Below are positions 24,431 through 32,042 of a stretch of 64,000 bases of DNA, piece after piece (the stretch's first letter is position 1; every line of letters starts with the position of its first letter). Under the pieces are notes generated by a model, which saw only the letters and a program-made list of their open reading frames with translations, was not told where the DNA came from and did not search any database. A program made the translations under genes and the position numbers. The stretch is from NCBI RefSeq assembly GCF_014696925.1, contig NZ_JACJQY010000008.1, forward strand, positions 62,001-126,000, in the 5' to 3' direction. The DNA comes from Phormidium tenue FACHB-1050 (GTDB lineage Bacteria; Cyanobacteriota; Cyanobacteriia; Pseudanabaenales; Pseudanabaenaceae).

Positions 24431-24483
24431 TTGATTACATCCCGACAGCTCAAATTTGATGGGCAGGAGGTCTTTAGCAACAG

Positions 24484-25050
24484 ATGAGAGACACAGATAA
24501 CAGTGAGTTTATCCAATCAAGCCAAGGCGAAGATAATCAACTTACCTTAGTTTTTGATGTGGCGGTGACACCTGAAAGAGTTCGCCATGCTAACCCAGAT
24601 TTTGAGAAGTTTCTTTTAGGGTTAAGGCAAGAAGCAAAAGATATTATTGCGATCGCCAATGCTAGCGGCGGCAACTACTCAGAGATGAAGGGGATCCCGA
24701 ATAATGAGCTTAGGATCGCAGTGGATGAATATCACAGGTGCAACAATATTGTGAGAATTGAAGTAATTCGTGCCCCATCCCATAACAGAATAGCCAAGCC
24801 TTATAACCCTTGGAGCTTAGAGCGTAAGCAACGAGAAAGGATTAGAAAAATGATGGAACGATTACGCAAAAAATACGCAATTCCTGAGATGTTTGTTGAC
24901 GCGGTTTTAGATAATTGCTTTGGTAATGTTCAGTATTTTGGGCTTTGCATGTTGCCAGAAGTAGGCGATCGCTGTGATGTACGGTTTGACGCTCCCAGTG
25001 TGATTGCGGCAAGAGCGAAAGAATTAGAGATGAGGCAAAAAGGGGGCTAA
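24484..25050 (+). CDS. Hypothetical accessory protein, 188 aa
   Basis: Starts at ATG 24484 with an AGGAGG about 13 bases upstream. The N-terminus is polar; the C-terminal half contains the basic helix PWSLERKQRERIRKMMERLR and a Cys-bearing segment (DNCFGNVQYFGLCMLPEVGD). Function unknown. It converges with the tape-measure gene, with a four-base overlap. Confidence 0.5.
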   Translation: MRDTDNSEFIQSSQGEDNQLTLVFDVAVTPERVRHANPDFEKFLLGLRQEAKDIIAIANASGGNYSEMKGIPNNELRIAVDEYHRCNNIVRIEVIRAPSHNRIAKPYNPWSLERKQRERIRKMMERLRKKYAIPEMFVDAVLDNCFGNVQYFGLCMLPEVGDRCDVRFDAPSVIAARAKELEMRQKGG

Positions 25051-28000
25051 AGCCCAACAGCAAGCGATCGCCCGATCTCTCTCTGAATCTTGATCAAAGT
25101 ATCCGAGGGACTCTCAGCCGTGGTAACTGCAATATTTGGGCGATCAAGCTTGCCTACTAATTGAAGCAACAGCCCCTCAATCTTGGCGGTGGACATATTA
25201 GAAGCAGGGCCACTTGATTGCAAAATCTGTTTGGTATCCGAGGCATTATTTACAAAGCCGCCGTTATTGAATTTGACCAACTCAGCGCCCCGTTCACCTA
25301 CTAATAGTTGCTCACCAGCATTAAACCGTCCACCCGTGGCAAGTGGTTTAACTCCGATTCCTGCGAGTGCTGGTACTTTGCTAGCGATCGCACTGGCAGG
25401 GGTAGCATTTTTAATCGCCGCCACTTGTTGAGCATTGGCTAGGTCTTTCGCTCGTTCATCAGCTTTAAACTTGGCTTCTAACGCCTTGAGATTGTCTTCA
25501 AATGCTTGCCTCTTAACCCTTTCAGACTCTTCAAAAGCTGCTTTTTTCTCGTTTTGGGACAACTCAAACGCATCTTTTTTGACCCGTTCAGCATCTTCAA
25601 ACTCTTGTTTTTTGAGTGCTAACTGCTCTTCAAAGGCTAATTTAGTCTCATTTTGCCCTGCTTCGAGCGCGTCGCGCTTGGCTTTGAGAGTATCTTCAAA
25701 TGCAAGTTTAGCCGCCTCTTTCTGCGTTTCGTATTCCTGATCCTTGAGTTTCAGAGCGTCATCAAAGGCGAGCTTCGCCGCCTGTTGATTTGCCTCGAAA
25801 GTTTGCGCCGCTAATTTTTGGCTCTCTTCAAAGGCGATTTTGGCTTGCTGTTGTTTGAGTGCAAACGCCTCTTCATCAGCTTTTAACTGAGCAAAAGCCG
25901 CCTTCTCCCTAGCCGCTTTCTCATCAGCAATTTTAAATTCGGCTTCTAATTTGGCGCGATCTTCTGGGGTTTTAGCCGCGTCAAGTTGTAGCTGTCGCTC
26001 AATCTCAAGGCGACGTTGCGAGAATTGGGACTCAGCAGCTAACTTTTCTTTATTTTGTTGAGCATCAAAAGCCCTTGATGCGTCTTGCTGTTGCTTATCA
26101 AAGGCGGCTTTTTGCGCTTGCTGTTCGGCATTGAAAGCGCGTTCAGCATCCTGCTTAGATTTTTGATACGTCGCATCCTTGGATTTTTCGTCATCATTAA
26201 AGGTGCGTTGCTCTGCCAGCAAGCCTTTTTCAAAGCGCTCTTTATCAGCTTTTTGGCTTGCTTCAAAATCGCGCTTCTCATTGTTGAGTGACTTTTCAAA
26301 AGCTTGTTTTTCAGTTTGGGATTGCCTCTCAAAATCGCGACTTTGATTTTTGGATTGGCTCTCAAAATCACGCGATCGCAACTTTGCTTGATTATCGTTA
26401 GCTCGTTTTTCAGCATCAATCCGAGATTTTACCGCCACTTCAACATCTTTCTCAGAACGCGCGATCGCTACATTGGCAGTGGCTTTAGTTTTGCCTGTGG
26501 CAATTAGATCCTCAAGTTCTTTCTTCTCTTTTTCAGCTAATGCGATCGTCTTTTTACGAGATGCAATTTCAACTTGACGCGATGCTTCTAACTCAGCATT
26601 AGGGGCTTTTTGGGCTTCGATTTGCGCTAGCTTTTCTTTCTCAGCATTAATTTGGTCTTCAGTAAGTTTGAGTGTCCCTTTTTCTTTCCGAATTTGTTCA
26701 TCAGTAATCGCGCCGCCTTTCGCTCTGACAGCTTGCAATGATTGGATCTTAGAAATTAGTCCAGAGGTCTGATTTGATAGCTGTTGACCTGTCGCTACAT
26801 TTTCTTCAACTGCTGCATTATATTCTTTTAGCTCAACTGTCTTATCACTAAGGAATTTCGCAGCCGCGATCGCCCCAATAACAGCAACTAATGCTCCAAG
26901 GGGAATTAAAGCAGCAGTGGCAGAAGCCGCAAACCCTCCCAAAGCTGCCGATGCTGTAGCTGTTGCTGTTGCATATGCTCCTTTAGCTACGGTTGCTACT
27001 TTAGTGAGAGTAACTTCTGTAGTGAGAACACCATTAGCAAGAGCAATAGCTCCACTCAAGCTAGTAAATGATCCTACTAATGCTGGGACTATAGCCGATG
27101 CAATCCCTACAGCCTGACCAATAGCTCCAAAAGCTAATGCTACGCTTGTACTTAAACCTACAAGCCCAATAAATACGCCTAGGGTTTGCTGTATAGGCGC
27201 TGGTAATTGAGTGAAAGCAGCGATCATCGATCGGGTTGCTAATACAACTTGATTCGCAATAGGAGCAACAGTTTTACCCAAATCTACTAGGCTGTCTTTT
27301 AATTGGTTCTCAGCAGATTTTTTAGGATCGATTTGAGTTTCAAATTGTTTATTTAGCCCTGCTTGAGCATCCTTAACTTGAGTGATGCCACTAGCAAGAG
27401 AAGGAGTGATCGCCGCCGCTTCCTTGGCATTAAATCCAAGTCTTTGGAGTCCTTCAGCCGTGCTTATACCTTGCGATTGCAATTGTTTAAATAGGGCATT
27501 CAAGCCGCCTGTTTTGATCGCCGCTTCATCAAAACTTATCCCGATCTCTTGACCCTTGCGAACGAGATCGCCTGTGGATAAATCGTTGATTACCTTGTTG
27601 AGAGCAGTTAATGAGGTTCTAGAATCTGCACCCTGCTTAGCTGCATTACCAAGAAATCCTAATAGGTCATTGATTCCGACACCAGCGCTCGAAGCAGTGA
27701 CCGCGATCCGCCCAATTTGCGGCGCTAATTCTCCTACGCTTGTACCAGCTACCCTAGCTGTAGCGGCTAGTTGAGCCGTCACATTATCCGCTTCTTTTGA
27801 TGGCAGATTGTAAGCCTTGAGAATATCGGTAGTCGCTTCTAAAGCCGTGTTGAAATCGGTATTTGTGGCGATCGCGAGTTTCTGGGTAGCGCGTAAAACA
27901 TTGATATTATCTGCGGTATCTCGATAGCCCTTTTGAGCAACTCTCGCAGCATTATCAAGTAATTCCGTAGCTGATACTTGGTTCTTAAGTTCGCCGCCTA

Positions 28001-28496
28001 AAGTTTTGACCGCAGCGCTTAGCCCTGTGATATCTGTCGCCTGCGCCGCCGCGTTACGCTGAGCTTTTCTAAATTCCCCAAACGCTTCTAAACTAGCGCT
28101 CTTAAGCTCGTTTAGCTTGCCTACTAATTGCCCTAATGCCTGTGCTTGCAACTGCGATTTTAGGAGCGATTCGGGGTCAACCTGTGGTTTAACTACTACC
28201 TTATCGACTTCATTAAGCTTTGCTTTTAAATCCGCTAATTGCTTTAGAGCATTATTTTGCTTCAGTTGGACATCTGGAGTTAGCTTTTGTTTTGAGAGGT
28301 TTGCTAACTCGTTATTTACTGCTGCGATCGCCTTGGTAAGCTCTGCTTTAATCTGTACCGCAGTTTTATTTGATGCATTCTCCACACCCGCAAACGATTG
28401 ATTAAGCCCTGCTACCGATGCAGTAGCAGTCTTGATCGCTGGTGAAATTTGGTCTTCACCCTTGAAAACAATCGTTGCTGTCTTATCTTTTGCCAT
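25047..28496 (-). CDS. Tail tape measure protein (TP901-like)
   Basis: The tape measure sets tail length and is ejected with DNA. The 1149-residue product starts at ATG 28496 (MAKDKTATIVFKGEDQISPA) and carries a TP901-type core (about 135-400, AVKTLGGELKNQVSATELLD to LQRLGFNAKEAAAITPSLAS). Hydrophobic segments follow (about 430-570), then some 340 residues of charged repeats with AFE or DFE spaced about 11 apart, predicted as a long coiled coil. The start lies seven bases from the -10 of late promoter copy 2. The long gene implies a non-contractile or long tail. Confidence 0.9.
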   Translation of the reverse strand: MAKDKTATIVFKGEDQISPAIKTATASVAGLNQSFAGVENASNKTAVQIKAELTKAIAAVNNELANLSKQKLTPDVQLKQNNALKQLADLKAKLNEVDKVVVKPQVDPESLLKSQLQAQALGQLVGKLNELKSASLEAFGEFRKAQRNAAAQATDITGLSAAVKTLGGELKNQVSATELLDNAARVAQKGYRDTADNINVLRATQKLAIATNTDFNTALEATTDILKAYNLPSKEADNVTAQLAATARVAGTSVGELAPQIGRIAVTASSAGVGINDLLGFLGNAAKQGADSRTSLTALNKVINDLSTGDLVRKGQEIGISFDEAAIKTGGLNALFKQLQSQGISTAEGLQRLGFNAKEAAAITPSLASGITQVKDAQAGLNKQFETQIDPKKSAENQLKDSLVDLGKTVAPIANQVVLATRSMIAAFTQLPAPIQQTLGVFIGLVGLSTSVALAFGAIGQAVGIASAIVPALVGSFTSLSGAIALANGVLTTEVTLTKVATVAKGAYATATATASAALGGFAASATAALIPLGALVAVIGAIAAAKFLSDKTVELKEYNAAVEENVATGQQLSNQTSGLISKIQSLQAVRAKGGAITDEQIRKEKGTLKLTEDQINAEKEKLAQIEAQKAPNAELEASRQVEIASRKKTIALAEKEKKELEDLIATGKTKATANVAIARSEKDVEVAVKSRIDAEKRANDNQAKLRSRDFESQSKNQSRDFERQSQTEKQAFEKSLNNEKRDFEASQKADKERFEKGLLAEQRTFNDDEKSKDATYQKSKQDAERAFNAEQQAQKAAFDKQQQDASRAFDAQQNKEKLAAESQFSQRRLEIERQLQLDAAKTPEDRAKLEAEFKIADEKAAREKAAFAQLKADEEAFALKQQQAKIAFEESQKLAAQTFEANQQAAKLAFDDALKLKDQEYETQKEAAKLAFEDTLKAKRDALEAGQNETKLAFEEQLALKKQEFEDAERVKKDAFELSQNEKKAAFEESERVKRQAFEDNLKALEAKFKADERAKDLANAQQVAAIKNATPASAIASKVPALAGIGVKPLATGGRFNAGEQLLVGERGAELVKFNNGGFVNNASDTKQILQSSGPASNMSTAKIEGLLLQLVGKLDRPNIAVTTAESPSDTLIKIQREIGRSLAVGL

Positions 28497-28503
28497 GCTC
28501 TGC

Positions 28504-28532
28504 AAAATAATGCAGAGCATGGATTTTGACAA
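28504..28532 (-). promoter_or_regulatory. Phage late promoter, copy 2 (tape measure)
   Basis: TTGTCA (28532-28527), 17-base spacer with CTCTGCAT, TATTTT (28509-28504) on the minus strand. Seven bases separate the -10 from the tape-measure ATG, again predicting a leaderless or near-leaderless transcript. Confidence 0.8.
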
Positions 28533-28535
28533 ATG

Positions 28536-28916
28536 TTAGCTATGATCAGGAGTTAATTCAAGTAGAAGTTTGCATAAGGCGATCGCGGGATTATTCAAAT
28601 CCTTTTGCCTATTAGTATTACCAGAATATGCAATGTATTGTTTTGCCCCATTTGGCATTATTGGCAATCGAGTTAATTCAAACTCAATATCTAGATACTC
28701 AAAAACTTTTACGATCGCATTCAAATCGCTCGTATAGTCAGGAACAAAGATCCCTAATTCTGGATGCTTTTCGTTAGTGCCTTGAAATACTTTTTTAGGC
28801 TTTTCAGTTTTTGGGTTTGGGTTCCATTCTTGAATGTTTTTCCATCCTGCGATCGCAGCTACAGCTAGATTTAGTTCAAGTAGAGGATCGGCGATCGCGT
28901 TATCAATCTTCGTCAT
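28536..28916 (-). CDS. Phage ABA-sandwich-like protein
   Basis: I start it at ATG 28916 (MTKIDNAIADPLLELNLAVA), which has GGAG nine bases upstream, instead of the in-frame ATG at 28931. Its pattern (LNLAVAAIAGW near the start, PDYTSDLNAIVKVFEYL in the middle, NPAIALCKLLLEL at the end) fits the small phage ABA-sandwich family, whose role is unknown. It begins a run of overlapping accessory genes on the minus strand. Confidence 0.6.
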   Translation of the reverse strand: MTKIDNAIADPLLELNLAVAAIAGWKNIQEWNPNPKTEKPKKVFQGTNEKHPELGIFVPDYTSDLNAIVKVFEYLDIEFELTRLPIMPNGAKQYIAYSGNTNRQKDLNNPAIALCKLLLELTPDHS

Positions 28917-29061
28917 CTTCACAGTCTCCATAAAATTTACGTTGGATCAAGTCGCTACCACCCATCTGCTTATACTTTCGCGCCGCCGATCTTTTGTTAT
29001 AGCGATCGTCGTCTGATTGCGATGAGATTGGAATTACTACGGGTTTCTTGGGTCTGCTCAT
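28903..29061 (-). CDS. 52-residue polar hypothetical protein
   Basis: ATG 29061 to a stop at 28903 encodes MSRPKKPVVIPISSQSDDDR and ends in the acidic GDCEDDED. It overlaps the preceding and following genes by a few bases each, consistent with a real member of the operon. No domain. Confidence 0.55.
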   Translation of the reverse strand: MSRPKKPVVIPISSQSDDDRYNKRSAARKYKQMGGSDLIQRKFYGDCEDDED

Positions 29062-29309
29062 AATTTCGCGATCGCCTCTAATACTAAGTAACCAACTAAA
29101 TCAAGTTTTGCATCTTCTAGATCGTCGCCTTGGGCGCTTTTGATGCGTGAAAGTTTATCATCCATCCTTACCGCAATTTGCTCTAATGGTGCAGCTTTGC
29201 TAAATACTCTCACAGGCTCTAGCGCTGAGTTGCCATACTTGCGATTTTTATCAAGTAACATTTCCCGAATTGTTGCTAGTACCATGTCTAGCTTTTGTTC
29301 AAAGTCCAT
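29058..29309 (-). CDS. DUF1599-like (nucleotide modification associated) protein
   Basis: The 83-residue product reads LLDKNRKYGNSALEPVRVFS, then LEQIAVRMDDKLSRI and DLVGYLVLEAI. This is the pattern of the DUF1599 family, small all-alpha phage proteins linked to nucleotide metabolism. It lies immediately downstream of the dUTPase gene and shares one base with it, which supports a nucleotide-pool role. Confidence 0.65.
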   Translation of the reverse strand: MDFEQKLDMVLATIREMLLDKNRKYGNSALEPVRVFSKAAPLEQIAVRMDDKLSRIKSAQGDDLEDAKLDLVGYLVLEAIAKL

Positions 29310-29752
29310 TAGCTCACTCCTGTACTGCCAAAACCAGCCGAGCCGCGATCGCTTTCTTCAAGTTCATCGCTTTCTATCAAGTTAGCTGTGTAGAAAGGAG
29401 TGACGACAATTTGGGCAACGCGATCGCCTTTCTTGATTGTAAATGCCTCTTTACCGAGATTGATTAGAATCACCCCAAGCTCTCCACGGTAATTTGAGTC
29501 AACAGTACCAGGAGTATTCAGTACCGTAATCCCATGCTTAAGAGCTAATCCCGATCGCGGGCGCACCTCGATCTGACAATAATCAGGCAGTTCAAAAGAT
29601 AGTCCTGTGGGGATAAGAGCGCGATCGCCTGCTTCAATCACACGATCTCCGATTGCGCTAATGTCCATGCCAGCATCATTTTTATGCAGATACTTAGGGA
29701 GGATCGCGTCATCGGTTAGGCGCTGTACTTTGATATTCACGGGTTTATTCAC
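29309..29752 (-). CDS. dut: Deoxyuridine triphosphatase
   Basis: dUTPase splits dUTP to dUMP and pyrophosphate and keeps uracil out of DNA. All five motifs are present in the 147 residues: DAGMDISA, PRSGLALKHG, GTVDSNYRGELGVILIN, GDRVAQIV and the C-terminal RGSAGFGSTG. The active form is a trimer. It overlaps the gene upstream by eight bases. Its presence between tail genes marks this stretch as an accessory insertion in the late region. Confidence 0.95.
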   Translation of the reverse strand: MNKPVNIKVQRLTDDAILPKYLHKNDAGMDISAIGDRVIEAGDRALIPTGLSFELPDYCQIEVRPRSGLALKHGITVLNTPGTVDSNYRGELGVILINLGKEAFTIKKGDRVAQIVVTPFYTANLIESDELEESDRGSAGFGSTGVS

Positions 29753-30254
29753 TTACTTCAAATCCTTTGCCAATAATCTCATATGCTAAATCTTCATCAG
29801 GATAGCTCTCTACTACCCTTTGCTCAATGGGGCGATCGCTATTCTCTTTCGATTTCTGCATCAAAATACTTTGGTGCAATGCATCAACTTTCTTCAAAAT
29901 TCCAAGAGCTGAAAAGCGATGCATTTGGATTAAGTCGCAACCAACAAAGCTAGAGTCATCTAGCACATAGCCGCTAGTTTCCCAGTGCCTAGCGATGAAG
30001 ATTTGTTCCAGTAGTTCGTAGTTACTAGCGATCGCCTTAAGGTCAATTCCTTTTTTTGATGGGTCGTCACTTCGATGCATCAGACATACAGCCTCTTGCA
30101 TCTTCTCCCAGATTTCGGGCGTAGAAAATGTTTCACCACTGCCAAAGGAATTAGCAAACCAAGCCGCCTGTATTTCGATTATTAACGTTTGCAGTCTATT
30201 TAGTTTTTCATGCTCAATGCATGGGATGGGGATTAGATCTGTAAGTATATTCAT
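29745..30254 (-). CDS. Hypothetical late protein, paralogue of the 32.0 kb gene
   Basis: The 169-residue protein contains LKAIASNYELLEQIF and RPIEQ, both echoed in the 198-residue protein at 32043-32639 (LRAIASDYELLQNLF, RPIEQ). It may be a tail-assembly factor from its place between tail tube and tape measure, but no motif proves this. It shares one base with the barstar-like gene upstream (TAATG type). Confidence 0.5.
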   Translation of the reverse strand: MNILTDLIPIPCIEHEKLNRLQTLIIEIQAAWFANSFGSGETFSTPEIWEKMQEAVCLMHRSDDPSKKGIDLKAIASNYELLEQIFIARHWETSGYVLDDSSFVGCDLIQMHRFSALGILKKVDALHQSILMQKSKENSDRPIEQRVVESYPDEDLAYEIIGKGFEVSE

Positions 30255-30631
30255 TAGACGTATTGGATTAAGGACATCATAGCGGTAGTCAAATTATGGA
30301 TCTTAAACTTGCCTGATTTGCAAGCATCAATAATTAGAGATGCAGCTAATTTAAAATCGTCAGGGTGATTGTTTCTGAAGTCAGTAGGATCAACCCATAT
30401 CAGTATTTTGCGCTCCTCCTCAATCCAACTCAAATCATTAATACATTCTGCAAGAGCGTCCCAATTATGCCCAAAGTAATCAGGGAAATCCATCGCAAGG
30501 GCGATCGCCTTAAAGAACGATTCTTTATCAGCGATCTTGCTTCCATCAAGGAAGAAATATCTAGTTTTAGGTACAATATCTATGGTCATTCTGGCTAGTA
30601 CAGTAGCTGAGTGATTAGGGGTCGCGTTCAT
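30254..30631 (-). CDS. Barstar-family protein
   Basis: The 125-residue protein contains YFFLDGSKIADKESFFKAIA, then FPDYFGHNWDALAECINDLS and ERKILIWVDPTDF, which together are the barstar (barnase inhibitor) signature. Barstar proteins neutralise secreted or intracellular ribonucleases. No barnase-like gene lies beside it, so it may protect the phage or lysogen against a host or rival RNase toxin. Start at 30631 is uncertain; M15 (MTIDIVP) is the alternative. Confidence 0.78.
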   Translation of the reverse strand: MNATPNHSATVLARMTIDIVPKTRYFFLDGSKIADKESFFKAIALAMDFPDYFGHNWDALAECINDLSWIEEERKILIWVDPTDFRNNHPDDFKLAASLIIDACKSGKFKIHNLTTAMMSLIQYV

Positions 30632-30750
30632 CGCGGCTTCGACAATATTCTATCACTTCTGCTAGTATAGAAACTCCATGCTAGTGAAGTCTATTAAAGC
30701 GCCTCTCTGTGACAATTGAGAGCGCTTTTTTCATGCTATATTTTATTAGA

Positions 30751-30838
30751 GATTGAAAATAGACTATGTGGAAATGCGACTCAGTTTTTGATTGTGGATG
30801 TTTTTGAGAACTAGGGCGGCGCTATGCGCCGCTTTTTT
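30751..30838 (+). ncRNA. Possible small RNA with GC-rich terminator
   Basis: In the 360-base gap 30632-30992, TTGAGA (30716-30721), a 17-base spacer and TATTTT (30739-30744) precede a terminator with a 7-bp perfect stem (30816-30822 with 30826-30832) and a T6 tail. No convincing gene lies between; a 13-codon Cys-containing frame from about 30764 is possible. An imperfect hairpin at 30696-30728 may be another terminator. Confidence 0.3.
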
Positions 30839-30882
30839 ATTGGAAGAATTATTGCTGTAAATTCTGATCACAAAAATAGTGC

Positions 30883-30911
30883 TTGACAAATAGTATTTAA
30901 GCGCTTAATAT
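30883..30911 (+). promoter_or_regulatory. Promoter of the Csx3 operon
   Basis: Perfect TTGACA at 30883-30888, 17-base spacer, TAATAT at 30906-30911. The leader to 30992 contains the inverted repeat ATCAGGT/ACCTGAT (30919-30925 and 30953-30959), which could form a hairpin or bind a regulator. Confidence 0.7.
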
Positions 30912-30992
30912 TGTTTACATCAGGTCAAACACACCCGCAAACGCCGCTAAACCTGATAGCGGTACTCAGTTAAAGAGGGGCTGAGAAAAAAA

Positions 30993-31196
30993 ATGACTGC
31001 TCAAGAATTAGTTGATAAGCTGCAATTGAATGGCAGCTATGACGGAAATACTATTTTGGCGTTAAGTCAAAAGAAAATCGATCAACTTCTTGATCGATTC
31101 GATCCCGACGAAGACGCATTAATCCACATCTCTGCTGTTGGTTATTCAATCAATCATGGCAAGGGCGGCAGTCGTGGCATTAGCTACGAGTTTTGA
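30993..31196 (+). CDS. 67-residue hypothetical protein, first gene of the Csx3 operon
   Basis: Begins MTAQELVDKLQLNGSYDGNT and ends GGSRGISYEF; the first half is helical (SQKKIDQLLDRFDPDEDALI), the second has two short strands. No domain recognised. It is driven by the 30883 promoter and followed after nine bases by the next gene. Confidence 0.6.
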   Translation: MTAQELVDKLQLNGSYDGNTILALSQKKIDQLLDRFDPDEDALIHISAVGYSINHGKGGSRGISYEF

Positions 31197-31205
31197 GGTG
31201 AGTTT

Positions 31206-31547
31206 ATGACCAGACAAAGCAGAGAAGAATTGTGGGATGATGATGATTTTCAACCAATGAGATTACTGGGTAAAGGGTCAGAAGCCTATAAAGCCCCTCT
31301 TCCGCCTTCTCAGGCAACAATTGAGTTGAATAATCGCCTTGGATCTGAAGCTCAAAAACTTGACAGTATTCGTAGATTGCACCGTCAAGTCTTGACCGAT
31401 GAGTTCCCACACCTCAATCCATTAACTCACGTTTTGGACAAATACGACACTGTTGAAAAAATCCGAGAGTATTTAACAAAACACTCTGAGAAGATTGAGC
31501 AACTAAAAAAGCCTGTCCTAAAAAAGCCCACCCTAAAAAAACAATAA
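31206..31547 (+). CDS. 113-residue hypothetical protein, Lys-rich tail
   Basis: The polar N-terminus (REELWDDDDFQPMRLLGKGS) leads to a helical segment (LNNRLGSEAQKLDSIRRLHR) and a repeated KKPVLKKPTLKK tail that could bind RNA or DNA. Not recognised. The stop is one base before the Csx3 ATG, so the two are co-translated. Confidence 0.6.
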   Translation: MTRQSREELWDDDDFQPMRLLGKGSEAYKAPLPPSQATIELNNRLGSEAQKLDSIRRLHRQVLTDEFPHLNPLTHVLDKYDTVEKIREYLTKHSEKIEQLKKPVLKKPTLKKQ

Positions 31548-31548
31548 T

Positions 31549-31845
31549 ATGAATCCAATCATCATCACTGCAACAGAAAACGACAAATACACTCTGGTAG
31601 ATATTGCCATCGAAGGAGGTACTTGCGAACCCGCAGACATCAAGTCTCTCGCTATCCCCACCGTCAAAGGCAACAAAGGCGTAGTCCTCAATGGTCGCGC
31701 CCCGATATGGGTGTTCGGAACTTTGATCCACCACTTCCACGCTACCCATTGGGTAGCGACTAACGACCCGCGTCAAGGCGGTGCGATCGTGGTTGAGTCC
31801 CATAAATCAGGTGTAAGCGTTGGTGATATCATCCCTTTGCCCTAG
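31549..31845 (+). CDS. csx3: Csx3/Crn3-family protein (CRISPR ring nuclease family), stand-alone
   Basis: The 98-residue protein matches the Csx3 core in order: KYTLVDIAIEGG, KGVVLNGRAPIW (residues 43-54), HHFHATHWVATNDPR (61-75) and GGAIVVESH before VGDIIPLP. The His cluster at 61-64 and D73 of the DPR motif lie at the positions conserved in the family. Csx3 proteins cleave cyclic tetra-adenylate, the second messenger of type III CRISPR systems, and some accompany such systems in the host. No cas genes are here, so a phage-borne copy suggests an anti-CRISPR role. The length matches single-domain Csx3 and it lacks the AAA-type fusion. Confidence 0.85.
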   Translation: MNPIIITATENDKYTLVDIAIEGGTCEPADIKSLAIPTVKGNKGVVLNGRAPIWVFGTLIHHFHATHWVATNDPRQGGAIVVESHKSGVSVGDIIPLP

Positions 31846-32036
31846 CCCTACAGGAACGCCGTCCTGTAGGTAGACCACGAAGCAGCGATCGCTACGCTCA
31901 ATTAAATCTACGCCTACCAGTAGATTTAATTGAAAGATTAAAGGCGATCGCTCTGTCTGAAGGATTTGTTACTCAAATAGGAAAACATAAAGGAGAGCCA
32001 AATATTAGCGGATGGCTTATTAATAAATATCGATAG
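31827..32036 (+). pseudogene. Start-less ribbon-helix-helix remnant after Csx3
   Basis: An open frame overlaps the end of Csx3 and reads VGRPRSSDRYAQLNLRLPVD then LIERLKAIALSEG and SGWLINKYR, the GRP-x-LNLRLP-DLIERLK pattern of small RHH regulators. No ATG, GTG or TTG exists upstream in frame after the stop at 31824. It may be a decayed gene or be reached by frameshifting from Csx3. Two palindromes (about 31848-31870 and 31899-31932) lie within it. Confidence 0.45.
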
Positions 32037-32042
32037 ATCTGT

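Noticed and set aside
25047-28496. Plus-strand coding frames opposite the tape-measure gene
   Set aside because: They are complementary shadows of the repetitive coiled-coil gene.
31204-31803. Minus-strand frames opposite the Csx3 operon
   Set aside because: They are antisense to Csx3 and its partner, which have strong motifs, a promoter and tight spacing on the plus strand.
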